Notes: generated by a model from the letters alone, not told the origin. A stretch of 64,000 bases of DNA from Acinetobacter sp. ASP199 (GCF_022700675.1 NZ_CP062182.1:124001-188000), one strand, 5' to 3'; numbered from the stretch's first letter, positions 7,262-18,348 are shown. Numbers and translations: made by a program.

Positions 7262-9964
7262 ATGGCGTTTTATGGCGATACAGACGCGCAAGAAACTCAG
7301 GAATGGCAAGACGCTTTTGACTCTGTTTTGCAACACATGGGCACTGAGCGTGCAGCTTTCTTATTAGAGAAACTTTATCAGCGCGCGATTGCTAAGCATG
7401 TTCCCATTCAGCGTTTAAATACTCCTTACTTAAACACGATTTCTGTTGAAGAACAACCGCCTATGCCAGGTGATGCAGATATGGAGCGCCGTATTCGTGC
7501 GCTGATCCGTTGGAATGCACTAGCGATGGTTCTTCGCGCAAACAAAACAGGTGATGATTTAGGTGGTCACTTGGCCAGTTTTGCCTCATCAGCAACATTA
7601 TATGATGTAGGCTTTAACCACTTCTTCCGTGCCAACAGTGACAGCTTCGGCGGTGACATGATCTATTATCAAGGTCACTGTGCCCCAGGGATCTATGCAC
7701 GTTCGTTTCTGGAAGGTCGTTTAACTGAAGAACATTTGAATAACTTCCGCCGTGAAGTGGACGGTATTGGTCTACCTTCATACCCGCATCCATACTTGAT
7801 GCCGGACTATTGGCAGTTCCCGACGGTATCGATGGGTCTGGGTCCAATCATGTCGATCTATCAGGCGCACATTCAAAAGTATTTGATGAACCGTGGCTTG
7901 ATTAAGGAAGAAGACCGTAAAGTTTGGGCTTACCTCGGCGATGGCGAGATGGATGAGCCGGAAAGTACTGGTGCAATCTCACTTGCAGGTCGTGAAAAGC
8001 TTGATAACTTGATCTGGGTGGTCAACTGTAACTTGCAACGTCTTGATGGTCCGGTACGTGGTAACGGTAAAGTGATTCAAGAGCTTGAGTCCTTATTCCG
8101 CGGTGCTGGCTGGCGCGTAATTAAAGTGATATGGGGCCGTCACTGGGATCCACTACTGGCAAAAGATGAATCTGGCGCATTAAAAGCCGTAATGGAAGAA
8201 ACGGTTGATGGTGAATATCAACGTTTACAAGTAAAAGGTGGTGCATACGCACGCGCTAAATTCTTTGGCAAATACCCAGAAGCTGAAGAGCTGGTGAAAG
8301 GTTTAAGTGATGAAGACATCGACAATCTGAACCGCGGTGGTCATGACCCTTATAAAGTTTATGCTGCCTATGCGGAAGCGATGAAGTCGACAGGTCAACC
8401 AACCGTGATTCTTGCGAAAACGGTAAAAGGTTATGGCCTATCTGACGAAATTGAAGCGGTGAATAAAACTCACCAAATCAAGAAAATGCAGCTTGAATCG
8501 TTGAAATATGTACGTAACCGTTTCAACTTGCCATTTACCGATGAACAGTTAGAAGAAGTTCCATTCTACCGTCCAAGCGAAAATTCTCCTGAACTTAAAT
8601 ATATGAAGGCGCGTCGTGAGGCTTTAGGGGGTTATCTGCCTGCACGTCGTAAAGAGAGCGAGCAGTTGGCGATTCCTGAACTGTCTGTGTTTGATGCAGT
8701 GCTGGCAGGTTCTAATGGCAAGCAACAATCAACGACGATGGTGATGGTTCGTTTAATTTCTTCATTATTGAAAGAAAAAGCCATTAAAGATCGCGTTGTG
8801 CCAATCGTTCCAGATGAAGCGCGTACCTTTGGTTTGGAAGGCATGTTCCGTCAGTTGGGTATTTATGCTGCACATGGTCAAAAATACACGCCTGAAGATC
8901 AGGAACAATTGATGCATTATCGTGAAGCAAAAGACGGTCACATGCTTCAAGAAGGGATTAACGAAGCGGGTGCGATGAGTGCTTGGGCTGCATTGGCAAC
9001 AAGTTATTCAACCAATAACCTGCCAATGATTCCAATGTACATGTATTACTCGATGTTTGGTTTCCAGCGTATTGGTGACATTGCATGGGCAGCAGGTGAT
9101 GCACAAGCACAAGGCTTCTTGCTCGGTGCAACTGCGGGTCGTACAACGCTGAACGGTGAAGGCTTACAACACCAGGATGGTCACTCGCACATCCTTGCGA
9201 ACACGATTCCAAACTGTGTGTCTTATGACCCATGCTTCGGTTATGAGCTTGCTGTGATTGTTCACGATGGCTTGAAGCGCATGTATGTAAACCAAGAGCG
9301 CGTGTTCTACTACTTAACTGTGATGAACGAAAACTACGAGCATCCTGCAATGCCACAAGGTGTTGAGGAAGGCATCAAACGTGGTATGTACCTGCTTGAA
9401 GAAGACGAGAAAGCCACTGTTCAGTTACTTGGTTCAGGTGTGATTCTGCGTGAAGTGATCAAAGCCGCGAAGATTCTTCGTGAAGAGTATCAAATTCACT
9501 CGAACGTCTACAGCGTAACCAGCTTCAACGAGCTTGCACGTGACGGTATGGCGTGTGAAGAGTACAACCGCCTACATCCATTAGCTGAAGAAGTGAAAGA
9601 GTCTTGGGTTGCTCAGCAATTACGTGGCACAAACGGGATCGTAGTTTCTGCAACAGACCATATGCGTGCGTACAGCGAACAAATCCGTGCTTACCTTCCA
9701 GACAACCGCCCATTCGTAGCATTAGGTACTGATGGTTATGGCCGTTCAGATACACGTGCCAAGCTTCGTAGCTACTTTGGTGTAGATGCAGCGCATATTG
9801 TAGTTGCAACATTGAAAAAGCTTGCTGACGAAGGTGAAGTGGATGCACGTTTGGTGAAAGACGCGATTTCTAGCTTCGAGTTAGATACCGACCGTCCAGT
9901 TGCATGGGCGCCACAAGCAACGCCTGAACTTCACGCTGTTGCTGACTACAAAGAGGAGAACTAA
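7262..9964 (+). CDS. aceE: Pyruvate dehydrogenase E1 component (homodimeric type)
   Basis: Thiamine-diphosphate enzyme that decarboxylates pyruvate and passes the acetyl group to the lipoyl arm of E2. The 900-residue protein is full length for the homodimeric AceE family. The ThDP/Mg motif GDGEMDEPESTGA lies near residue 227, and NCNLQRLDGPVRGN follows as expected. GLQHQDGHSH near 640 belongs to the transketolase-like pyrimidine/C-terminal region. ATG at 7262 with AGGAA upstream. It is followed after 2 bp by aceF, so the two form one operon ended by the terminator at 12094. Confidence 0.98.
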   Translation: MAFYGDTDAQETQEWQDAFDSVLQHMGTERAAFLLEKLYQRAIAKHVPIQRLNTPYLNTISVEEQPPMPGDADMERRIRALIRWNALAMVLRANKTGDDLGGHLASFASSATLYDVGFNHFFRANSDSFGGDMIYYQGHCAPGIYARSFLEGRLTEEHLNNFRREVDGIGLPSYPHPYLMPDYWQFPTVSMGLGPIMSIYQAHIQKYLMNRGLIKEEDRKVWAYLGDGEMDEPESTGAISLAGREKLDNLIWVVNCNLQRLDGPVRGNGKVIQELESLFRGAGWRVIKVIWGRHWDPLLAKDESGALKAVMEETVDGEYQRLQVKGGAYARAKFFGKYPEAEELVKGLSDEDIDNLNRGGHDPYKVYAAYAEAMKSTGQPTVILAKTVKGYGLSDEIEAVNKTHQIKKMQLESLKYVRNRFNLPFTDEQLEEVPFYRPSENSPELKYMKARREALGGYLPARRKESEQLAIPELSVFDAVLAGSNGKQQSTTMVMVRLISSLLKEKAIKDRVVPIVPDEARTFGLEGMFRQLGIYAAHGQKYTPEDQEQLMHYREAKDGHMLQEGINEAGAMSAWAALATSYSTNNLPMIPMYMYYSMFGFQRIGDIAWAAGDAQAQGFLLGATAGRTTLNGEGLQHQDGHSHILANTIPNCVSYDPCFGYELAVIVHDGLKRMYVNQERVFYYLTVMNENYEHPAMPQGVEEGIKRGMYLLEEDEKATVQLLGSGVILREVIKAAKILREEYQIHSNVYSVTSFNELARDGMACEEYNRLHPLAEEVKESWVAQQLRGTNGIVVSATDHMRAYSEQIRAYLPDNRPFVALGTDGYGRSDTRAKLRSYFGVDAAHIVVATLKKLADEGEVDARLVKDAISSFELDTDRPVAWAPQATPELHAVADYKEEN

Positions 9965-9966
9965 TC

Positions 9967-12000
9967 ATGCAAATTACGACTCCTGATATTGGTGTAGATA
10001 AGGCAACAGTGGCTGAAATTCTGGTGAAGGTGGGTGATACCATTGCCATCGATGAAAGCATTGTGCTGCTGGAATCTGACAAAGCCTCTGTTGAAGTGCC
10101 TAGCACTTCAGCAGGTGTAGTAAAAAGCATTCTGGTCAATCAGGGTGATGAAGTATCTGAAGGTGCAGTACTGATTGAATTAGAGGCTGAAGATGATGCA
10201 AATAGCGTAGAATCTCAGCAAGCTGATACGTCAGATAAAACTTCGGAAAATACCCCGACTTCATTGCCTGATGATGAAATCCTGCAGGAAGTGGTTTCAC
10301 ATCAGCCGGGTGTTGCGGCTAAACTAAGCCAGGCACCTGCCGCTAATGGCGCTGCATCTGCGACTGTTGAAGTGAAAGTGCCAGATATCGGTGTAGAAAA
10401 AGCTCTGGTAGGTGAAATTCTGGTACAGGTCGGTGATGAAATCGCAGTTGATCAAAGCATCGTGGTGGTAGAGTCTGACAAAGCGACTGTAGAAGTTCCA
10501 AGCACAGTTGATGGCACAGTAGAAGCTATTCAAATCAAAGAAGGCGACACCGTTAAAGAAGGTGTGGTCATCCTGACTGTGAAAATTGCAGGTTCAGCAC
10601 CGGCTGCTCAGCAAGCAGCTCCTCAATCAGTTGAACAGGCTCCTGTACAAGCGGCACCTGAAGCCAAAGCTGAAACAGTTACACAAGCACCTGCAGCGCC
10701 TGCTAGCGATGTGGAAGTCAACGTACCTGACTTGGGTGTTGACAAAGCTGCCGTAGCAGAAATTCTGGTTCAGGTTGGTGACAAGGTTGAGAAAGACCAA
10801 AGCATCATCGTGGTGGAATCGGATAAAGCAACGGTTGAAGTGCCAAGCACGACTGCGGGTGTGATCAAGTCGATTCATGTCGAACTTGGTCAGAACGTTT
10901 CTGAAGGCATCGCTCTGATTACGATTGAAGCGGAAGGGCAGGCCGCACCTGCGACTGCTCCGGCTGCAAAAGCAGAAGTGCCAGCAGCTAAAACTGCTCC
11001 TGCACCAGCTGCAGCGCCAAAAGCTGAGACTGCTGCTGCACCTGAAACGCAAAATGCAGATAAACTCACCAAAGAGCAGAACGCTGCCAATGCCAAAGTC
11101 TATGCGGGCCCTGCGGTTCGTAAACTTGCGCGTGAGTTGGGGGTGGTGCTTGCTGAAGTCAAAGCATCTGGTCCACATACACGTCTGATGAAAGAAGATC
11201 TTTTTGCATACGTGAAAACGCGTCTGACTACACCGGCACCTGTTGCAGTTGCGCCAGCCGCGGCTGCACCAGCAGGCTTACCAAAACTACCAAGCTTCGA
11301 TGCATTTGGTGGTGTCGAAGAAAAAGCCTTGACGCGTTTACAGCAGGTTTCTATTCCGCAGTTGTCTTTAAACAACTACATTCCACAAGTGACGCAGTTC
11401 GATTTAGCCGACATTACTGAACTTGAAGCATGGCGTAATGAGCTTAAAGGCAACTTTAAGAAAGAAGGTTTAAGCCTGACGATTATGTCATTCATCATTA
11501 AGGCAGTAGCGCACCTGCTGAAAGAAGAGCGTGAATTTGCAGGTCACTTGGCAGATGACGGCAAGTCAGTCTTGTTGCGTAATGAAATCCATATGGGCAT
11601 CGCTGTAGCAACTCCGGATGGCTTAACCGTTCCGGTACTGCGTAACCCAGACCAAAAATCCATTAAGCAAATTTCGAAAGAATTGGGCGAATTGGGTCAA
11701 AAAGCACGTGACAAGAAACTTTCGCCGAAAGATCTGCAAGGTGCGAACTTCACGATTTCAAGTCTTGGCGCAATTGGTGGTACAGCATTTACCCCACTTG
11801 TAAATTGGCCTCAAGTGGCGATTCTGGGTATTTCACCGGCAACCATGCAGCCAGTATGGAATGGTGAGGGCTTTGATCCGCGCTTAATGCTTCCATTGTC
11901 ATTGTCATACGATCACCGTGTGATTAATGGCGCAGATGCGGCACGCTTCACCAATAAGTTGACGAAACTTCTTAAAGATATTCGTAGCTTATTAATCTAA
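9967..12000 (+). CDS. aceF: Pyruvate dehydrogenase E2, dihydrolipoyl acetyltransferase with three lipoyl domains
   Basis: Core of the pyruvate dehydrogenase complex, transferring acetyl groups to CoA. The 677-residue protein has three N-terminal lipoyl domains (about 1-75, 134-208, 248-322). Each carries the ESDKA lipoylation motif, with lysines at 39, 172 and 287. Ala/Pro-rich linkers separate them. The E1/E3-binding domain (VYAGPAVRKLARELGV) is near 377-415, and the catalytic domain runs from about 455 to the end with the active-site DHRVINGADAARF near 648. The three-lipoyl layout is like E. coli AceF. No E3 (lpd) gene lies nearby. Confidence 0.97.
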   Translation: MQITTPDIGVDKATVAEILVKVGDTIAIDESIVLLESDKASVEVPSTSAGVVKSILVNQGDEVSEGAVLIELEAEDDANSVESQQADTSDKTSENTPTSLPDDEILQEVVSHQPGVAAKLSQAPAANGAASATVEVKVPDIGVEKALVGEILVQVGDEIAVDQSIVVVESDKATVEVPSTVDGTVEAIQIKEGDTVKEGVVILTVKIAGSAPAAQQAAPQSVEQAPVQAAPEAKAETVTQAPAAPASDVEVNVPDLGVDKAAVAEILVQVGDKVEKDQSIIVVESDKATVEVPSTTAGVIKSIHVELGQNVSEGIALITIEAEGQAAPATAPAAKAEVPAAKTAPAPAAAPKAETAAAPETQNADKLTKEQNAANAKVYAGPAVRKLARELGVVLAEVKASGPHTRLMKEDLFAYVKTRLTTPAPVAVAPAAAAPAGLPKLPSFDAFGGVEEKALTRLQQVSIPQLSLNNYIPQVTQFDLADITELEAWRNELKGNFKKEGLSLTIMSFIIKAVAHLLKEEREFAGHLADDGKSVLLRNEIHMGIAVATPDGLTVPVLRNPDQKSIKQISKELGELGQKARDKKLSPKDLQGANFTISSLGAIGGTAFTPLVNWPQVAILGISPATMQPVWNGEGFDPRLMLPLSLSYDHRVINGADAARFTNKLTKLLKDIRSLLI

Positions 12001-12093
12001 ATTTAATTAGATTCACTCTCTTTTCTCTTGCGTCTTGAATGACATATATTTCACTCAAGGCTCAGGGAAAAATACAAAGAGGGTGTAAAACAG

Positions 12094-12118
12094 AAACCCT
12101 GCTTCGGCAGGGTTTTTT
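12094..12118 (+). terminator. Intrinsic terminator after aceF
   Basis: 8-bp GC-rich stem AACCCTGC/GCAGGGTT closed by a TTCG tetraloop, followed by six T residues. Confidence 0.92.
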
Positions 12119-12128
12119 ATATTGCGAT

Positions 12129-12157
12129 TTGTAAATATGGATGCTCTTGATTATAAT
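12129..12157 (+). promoter_or_regulatory. Sigma-70 promoter of the manganese riboswitch transcript
   Basis: TTGTAA (12129-12134), a 17-bp spacer and a perfect TATAAT (12152-12157). The predicted start near 12164 falls exactly at the 5' edge of the riboswitch. Confidence 0.75.
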
Positions 12158-12159
12158 GA

Positions 12160-12310
12160 GCTTACTTCATTGGGGAGTAGCCGCCTTTTGCGCAAAGCAA
12201 AAGGGTGATGGTCAACATATTTGTCCTGAACCGGACATGGTCATCATAGCAAAGAACCAAATGAGCTTCTTGAAGCTTTCTTTTGTTGGCAAGACCTTTG
12301 ATTTACCATT
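12160..12310 (+). ncRNA. yybP-ykoY manganese riboswitch
   Basis: The leader of the GDT1-family exporter carries the hallmark conserved strings of this riboswitch class. These are TTGGGGAGTAGCC (12170-12182), GGTCAACATATTTGTCC (12210-12226) and GGCAAGACCTTTG (12288-12300), in the right order and spacing, joined by a stem-loop with GTCC/GGAC arms. Class members bind Mn2+ and switch on exporters. A downstream hairpin TGGCTGGC (12321-12328) with GCCAGCCA (12356-12363) ends right at the ribosome-binding region, so it is a likely translation-control element. A 69-codon open frame across this region is not a gene. Confidence 0.88.
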
Positions 12311-12374
12311 CTGCAGATTTTGGCTGGCGGGAAGGGTAAGTCATCGGTAGCACATGCCAGCCAGAGAAAGACAT

Positions 12375-12950
12375 ATGTACGAATTCCTCCTTTCAACTGC
12401 CATCGTAGCGCTTGCCGAAATGGGCGATAAGACCCAATTGCTTGCCTTGCTACTTGCTGCGCGATTCAGAAAACCTGTTCCTATTCTTGTTGCGATCTTG
12501 CTAGCAACCTTGATCAACCATGGTTTGTCTGCGGTATTGGGTCAGTGGATAACTACGGTTATTAGTGCAGATGTGTTGTTGTGGATTGTTTCAATTGGCT
12601 TTATTGCTATGGCAATCTGGATGCTGATTCCGGATGAACTCGGTGATGAATCTGCTAGCATCAATAAATGGCAAAAATTGGGGGTATTTGGTGCGACCTT
12701 TATCCTGTTCTTCCTGGCAGAAATTGGTGACAAAACCCAGATTGCAACCGTAGCGCTGGCAGCACGTTTTGACAGTGTGCTTTGGGTGATGTTGGGAACC
12801 ACGGTAGGTATGATGATTGCCAATGCACCGGCAGTTTTGATTGGGGATAAACTTGCAAACCGCCTGCCAATCTCCTTGATTCATAAAATTGGTGCGCTGA
12901 TCTTCCTGCTGATTGGTATAGGTACCTTGCTCAAACATTATTATTTCTAA
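12375..12950 (+). CDS. GDT1/TMEM165 (UPF0016) family manganese exporter
   Basis: Six-helix inner-membrane protein of the GDT1 family; bacterial members such as Vibrio MneA export Mn2+. The 191-residue protein has the two inverted family signatures, AEMGDKTQLLALLLAARF near the start and AEIGDKTQIATVALAARF in the second half. The ATG at 12375 is chosen because the signature N-terminus follows directly and GAGAAAG lies at 12364-12370. An upstream in-frame ATG at 12354 falls inside the leader hairpin. Control by the yybP-ykoY riboswitch upstream supports manganese as the substrate. Confidence 0.92.
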   Translation: MYEFLLSTAIVALAEMGDKTQLLALLLAARFRKPVPILVAILLATLINHGLSAVLGQWITTVISADVLLWIVSIGFIAMAIWMLIPDELGDESASINKWQKLGVFGATFILFFLAEIGDKTQIATVALAARFDSVLWVMLGTTVGMMIANAPAVLIGDKLANRLPISLIHKIGALIFLLIGIGTLLKHYYF

Positions 12951-12970
12951 TTCATAGGAATAATATATTA

Positions 12971-13000
12971 AATCCTGAGCTAAAAACTCGGGATTTTTTA
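12971..13000 (+). terminator. Intrinsic terminator after the GDT1-family gene
   Basis: AATCCTGAG (12971-12979) pairs with CTCGGGATT (12988-12996, one G-T wobble), followed by a T tract. Confidence 0.8.
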
Positions 13001-13133
13001 TTGTGAAATAGCTCTCAAAATGCTGATAAATAAGGCTATATAGACATTTTTATTTATTGTAAGTTTCTCTAAATACTTATATGTTAACAACAACACAAAA
13101 ATCATTTTTAAATGTATAAAATTGGGGAAAGTT

Positions 13134-13931
13134 ATGGCTTTTGAACGTACCACATCACAGGTTTTATTTGATGATGGCATCCACAAATGCATTAGTTTTA
13201 CCAGCCTGGTAAAAGGTGAAGGCGTTCAGGCCAACCAGTTTTTAATTATTGATAATAACCGTGCAGCGGTGCTGGATCCGGGGGGTGACCTGACTTATGT
13301 GCCGCTGACCATGGAACTGAATAAATATACCCGCCTGACCAATCTGGACTATGTCATGGCCTCGCATCAGGATCCGGATATTATCACTTCGATGCCGCGT
13401 TGGCTGGTCTATACCGATGCCAAAGTGGTCGCGTCCAAACTCTGGGCACGTTTCTTGCCGCACCTGAACTCAGCCTTTATGAGTGACCGCATGAAAGGCA
13501 ACTGGCTGGATCGTCTGGTGGAATTACCTGACCATGGGCAAGTGATTAAACTCGGTGAATCTTCAATTGTGGCCATTCCGGCTCATTTTCTGCATTCAGT
13601 GGGTAATTTTCAATTTTATGACCCGATTGCAAAAATCCTGTTTTCAGGCGATATGGGCGCGTCGATGGTTGAAGATGCTTCGCGTCCATTAGAAAACTTT
13701 GCAGCGCATATCCCGAAAATGAAAGGCTTCCATCAGCGCTATATGTGTAATAACAAGGTAATCCGTCTCTGGGTTCAGATGATACGTAGCATGGATGTAG
13801 AAATGATCGTGCCACAGCACGGTACGCCGTTTGTGGGCAAAGAGCAGATCAATCAGTTCCTGGACTGGATTGAAACCCTGGAATGCGGTACTGATTTAAT
13901 GGATGAAACGGTATTTACCTGTCCAGAATAA
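13134..13931 (+). CDS. ODP-type di-iron metallo-beta-lactamase-fold protein
   Basis: A 265-residue protein resembling the oxygen-binding di-iron (ODP) branch of the metallo-beta-lactamase fold, related to the flavodiiron core but without the flavodoxin domain. Visible metal-site segments are ASHQDPDI (about 80), IPAHFLHSVGN (about 147), FSGDMGAS (about 170) and VPQHGTPF (about 227). The usual HxHxDH of hydrolases is replaced by HQDPD, typical of redox members. ATG 13134 has GGGGAAA just upstream; a TTG at 13122 is possible. The substrate is unknown; a role in sensing or reducing oxygen or NO is only family inference. Confidence 0.75.
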   Translation: MAFERTTSQVLFDDGIHKCISFTSLVKGEGVQANQFLIIDNNRAAVLDPGGDLTYVPLTMELNKYTRLTNLDYVMASHQDPDIITSMPRWLVYTDAKVVASKLWARFLPHLNSAFMSDRMKGNWLDRLVELPDHGQVIKLGESSIVAIPAHFLHSVGNFQFYDPIAKILFSGDMGASMVEDASRPLENFAAHIPKMKGFHQRYMCNNKVIRLWVQMIRSMDVEMIVPQHGTPFVGKEQINQFLDWIETLECGTDLMDETVFTCPE

Positions 13932-14027
13932 CGGGAGAAATTAAAAAAAATACTTGAGTGAAAAAACAACATTTTTTATATTTTCGGATTCCAAAAAAAT
14001 CTTTTTGATGACGAGAATTTATAAAAA

Positions 14028-14393
14028 ATGTTGTCTCAAGTTCCAACACAGGATGCATGTTTAAGTTGTGGTGCATGTTGCGCCTATTTCAGGGTATCGT
14101 TTTACTGGGCAGAGGGTATTCCGATGCCAGAACACTATACCGAACCTGTTACATCGGTGTATTCGTGTATGGCAGGGACAAATCAGAAAAACCCGCGCTG
14201 TGTTGCACTAGAAGGCACGATTGGCGAGCAGGTCAGTTGCAGTATGTATGAGCTACGCAGTACTTCGTGTAAGCAAGTCCAGGTTGCTGATGTGCAGTGT
14301 AATAAAGCTCGCATTGCCCATAATATGATTCCATTCATCCAGATCGATCGGGATGAAGCCGAGAATGACGATAACTTTGAACGCGTCAGCTAA
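14028..14393 (+). CDS. YkgJ family cysteine cluster protein
   Basis: A 121-residue protein with the CxxCxxCC-type cluster (CLSCGACCAYF, residues 11-21) and four more cysteines spaced through the chain. This is the CxxCxxCC domain family that probably binds a metal or Fe-S centre. Its biological role is not established. It follows the ODP-type gene by 96 bp and ends in its own perfect terminator, so it may share a transcript with that gene. RBS is weak. Confidence 0.8.
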   Translation: MLSQVPTQDACLSCGACCAYFRVSFYWAEGIPMPEHYTEPVTSVYSCMAGTNQKNPRCVALEGTIGEQVSCSMYELRSTSCKQVQVADVQCNKARIAHNMIPFIQIDRDEAENDDNFERVS

Positions 14394-14411
14394 ATCTGAA
14401 TGTAAGATTTT

Positions 14412-14440
14412 AAACAACAGAGCTCCGGCTCTGTTGTTTA
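14412..14440 (+). terminator. Terminator after the YkgJ-family gene
   Basis: Perfect 12-bp stem AAACAACAGAGC (14412-14423) with GCTCTGTTGTTT (14428-14439) and loop TCCG. The rest of the 348-bp gap to guaB holds the guaB promoter and nothing else clear. Confidence 0.85.
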
Positions 14441-14683
14441 TTGGATATAAATATTGGTATGTTTGAGCTACAAATTGTCAGAAAAATTATAATCGCTGAA
14501 TGATTTGTTTTTGATTTTCTATCTGCGCAATGAAGCAAGCCAGTCAATGATTTTGTAAGCTTACTTACTCTTCTTGCTGTACTGGAATATTTAAACTGTT
14601 GATTGAACGATCAAATTTATAAATTTAGGTAGTTCGATTAAATCTAAGTCCAGATCTAGACAAAATAAATTTTGCAATTGCAA

Positions 14684-14712
14684 TGAAATTTAGAGCTAAA
14701 TTTGTTTATAAT
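14684..14712 (+). promoter_or_regulatory. guaB: Putative guaB promoter
   Basis: A perfect TATAAT at 14707-14712 lies 30 bp before the guaB ATG. The hexamer 17 bp upstream (TGAAAT, 14684-14689) is a weak -35. The region has paired TTGCAAT/ATTGCAA-like half sites. Confidence 0.5.
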
Positions 14713-14714
14713 AG

Positions 14715-16208
<1,494 letters not shown>

Positions 16209-16229
16209 TTTCCTGTCTGTACTAATCCG

Positions 16230-16262
16230 AAAAAAGCCGTCATACAAATGACGGCTTTTTTG
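16230..16262 (+). terminator. Intrinsic terminator after guaB
   Basis: Perfect 13-bp stem AAAAAGCCGTCAT/ATGACGGCTTTTT with loop ACAA and T-rich tail; could work in both directions. Confidence 0.93.
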
Positions 16263-16331
16263 TTTTGGTGTAAAGTGTGACACATTGTAAAAATGGATGA
16301 TGGAAATCACCCAATAAGAAGTGAGACAACG

Positions 16332-17663
16332 ATGAGTTATTTTGGCACCGATGGTATCCGTGGCAAGTTTGGCGAATTGCCAATTACGCCTGAGTTTGCG
16401 CTTAAACTAGGCTTTGCTGCTGGGAAGGTACTCAAGCGATATAGTAAAAAAAATAAACCGCTGGTGGTGATGGGAAAAGATACTCGTTTATCAGGCTATA
16501 TTTTAGAATCTGCCTTGCAGGCTGGTCTGAACGCGGCAGGTGTTTATGTACATTTACTCGGTCCATTACCGACCCCTGCAATAGCCCATTTGACCCGTGC
16601 GCTGCATGCCAGTCTGGGTATTGTTATTTCAGCTTCGCATAATCCGTATTTTGATAATGGAATTAAATTCTTCTCGGGTGAAGGCAAAAAACTGCCAGAT
16701 GCCTTGCAGGATGAAATTAACCAGGAACTTGAAAAAGAGTTAATTATTGAAGACACGGCGAACCTGGGTAAAAGTTTCCGTGTCAAAGATGCCAATGGCC
16801 GTTATATCGAATTCTGTAAATCGACTTTCCCATACCATTTAGACCTGAATGATCTAACGATTGTAGTGGATTGTGCCAATGGTGCAGCCTATAACGTAGG
16901 TCCTGCAGTATTCCGTGAGTTGGGCGCAAAAGTTATTGCAATGTTTGATGATCCTGATGGTCTCAATATTAATAAAGACTGTGGCTCAACACATCCTGAG
17001 AATCTGCAAAAAGCAGTCGTTGAATATCAGGCTGATCTTGGGGTTGCTTTTGACGGTGATGCTGACCGTGTGATTATGGTCGACAAAAACGGTGAGCAGA
17101 TTACGGGTGACCATATTCTGTATATCCTTGCCACTCAGGTCAAAAATAAGCCAGCGGGGATCGTGGGCACGCTGATGAGTAATATGGCACTGGAACTGGC
17201 TTTGGAAAAAGCCCAAGTACCCTTCTTGCGTGCCAAGGTAGGTGACCGTTATGTATTACAAGGTCTGGAAGAAAAGGGCTGGGTCACTGGCGGTGAGCCA
17301 TCAGGTCATATCCTGACGCTAGACAAGAGCACCACGGGTGATGCCATTATTGCGGCGCTACAAGTATTGACAGTCATGGTCGAGCAGAAGAAAGCCCTGC
17401 ATGAACTGGTCGCTGATTTCCGCCTATTGCCGAACGTATTGGTCAATGTGCGTCTGGATGCCATGTTTGACCCGTATGCTGTACCTGCGCTTGCTGCTGA
17501 ATTTGAAAAAGCAGAACAACAGCTGAAAGGTCGTGGTCGTTTGCTGATTCGTAAGTCAGGTACTGAGCCGGTTATTCGTGTTATGGTGGAAGGCGAAGAC
17601 CTGGATGAAGTCACTACACTGGCTCATTCACTGGCAGATGCCGTACGTGCCAATGCTGTCTAA
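16332..17663 (+). CDS. glmM: Phosphoglucosamine mutase
   Basis: Converts glucosamine-6-phosphate to glucosamine-1-phosphate for UDP-GlcNAc, feeding peptidoglycan and LPS. From ATG 16332 it has 443 residues and begins [15 protein letters not shown], the family start. The phosphoserine active site is [17 protein letters not shown] near residue 100. The metal loop is DGDADR near 242, and the phosphate-binding loop is [15 protein letters not shown] near the end. The frame opens upstream to 16293 but AAGTGAGA precedes 16332. pdxH follows after 28 bp and recJ directly after that, so the three may share a transcript. Confidence 0.97.
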   Translation: MSYFGTDGIRGKFGELPITPEFALKLGFAAGKVLKRYSKKNKPLVVMGKDTRLSGYILESALQAGLNAAGVYVHLLGPLPTPAIAHLTRALHASLGIVISASHNPYFDNGIKFFSGEGKKLPDALQDEINQELEKELIIEDTANLGKSFRVKDANGRYIEFCKSTFPYHLDLNDLTIVVDCANGAAYNVGPAVFRELGAKVIAMFDDPDGLNINKDCGSTHPENLQKAVVEYQADLGVAFDGDADRVIMVDKNGEQITGDHILYILATQVKNKPAGIVGTLMSNMALELALEKAQVPFLRAKVGDRYVLQGLEEKGWVTGGEPSGHILTLDKSTTGDAIIAALQVLTVMVEQKKALHELVADFRLLPNVLVNVRLDAMFDPYAVPALAAEFEKAEQQLKGRGRLLIRKSGTEPVIRVMVEGEDLDEVTTLAHSLADAVRANAV

Positions 17664-17691
17664 ACTTGCTGTCTGACTATAGAGAGATGGA

Positions 17692-18348
17692 ATGACTGAT
17701 TTAATTAAAGATCTGAGTGAACTACGTCTGAATTATCAGAAAGGCGAGCTGATTGAGGATCAGGTTAAACTGGACCCACACGAACAGTTTTTGCTCTGGT
17801 TTAACCATGCTTTGGCAGCCCAACTGCATGAGCCTTATGCTATGTCACTAGCTACGGCAAATGCGCAAGGTCGTCCGCATGTGCGTACTGTATTATTACG
17901 TGGTGCGACTGAAGCGGGTTATGATTTTTATACCAATTATGACAGCCAGAAAGGCCTGGATCTGGCAGAAAACCCCTATGCCGAATTGCTGTTTTACTGG
18001 CAGGAGCAGGAACGACAGATCCGTGTTTCTGGTCGTGTAGTCAAAATCTCTGAAGAAGAATCCACTGACTATTATCATAAACGTCCACGTGACAGTCAGA
18101 TTGCCGCGCATGCCAGTACGCCACAAAGTGGTGTGATTGCCAGTCGCGATGAACTGCAGCAGCGTTTCTGGGACTACCATGACAAGATGGTGAATCAGGA
18201 ACAGCTTGATAAGCCAGAATTCTGGGGGGGGTACCGTCTTGTCCCAGACTATTATGAGTTCTGGCAAGGACGTCCAAATCGTTTGCATGATCGTCTGAGT
18301 TATACCAAGACTGACGATGCTTGGACATTGCAGCGACTGATGCCATAA
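17692..18348 (+). CDS. pdxH: Pyridoxine/pyridoxamine 5'-phosphate oxidase
   Basis: FMN enzyme making pyridoxal 5'-phosphate from PNP or PMP. The 218-residue protein is the normal length. Recognisable blocks are MSLATANAQGRPHVRTVLLR (FMN-binding), GYDFYTNYDSQKGLDL, and the C-terminal FWQGRPNRLHDRLSY with substrate-binding Arg and His. AGAGAGATGGA upstream gives a good RBS for ATG 17692. Its stop codon abuts the recJ start with no gap, so translation is likely coupled. Confidence 0.97.
   Translation: MTDLIKDLSELRLNYQKGELIEDQVKLDPHEQFLLWFNHALAAQLHEPYAMSLATANAQGRPHVRTVLLRGATEAGYDFYTNYDSQKGLDLAENPYAELLFYWQEQERQIRVSGRVVKISEEESTDYYHKRPRDSQIAAHASTPQSGVIASRDELQQRFWDYHDKMVNQEQLDKPEFWGGYRLVPDYYEFWQGRPNRLHDRLSYTKTDDAWTLQRLMP

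Noticed and set aside
9967..10960. Long direct repeats in aceF DNA
   Set aside because: They are the three lipoyl domains of one protein, a normal domain triplication.
10627..11178. 183-codon open frame antisense to aceF
   Set aside because: It mirrors the Ala/Pro/Lys-rich linkers and lipoyl domains of aceF; the peptide is Cys/Phe/Arg-rich and looks like a shadow.
12141..12350. 69-codon open frame upstream of the GDT1-family gene
   Set aside because: It runs over the conserved strings of the manganese riboswitch and its hairpin, and has no RBS or recognisable protein features.
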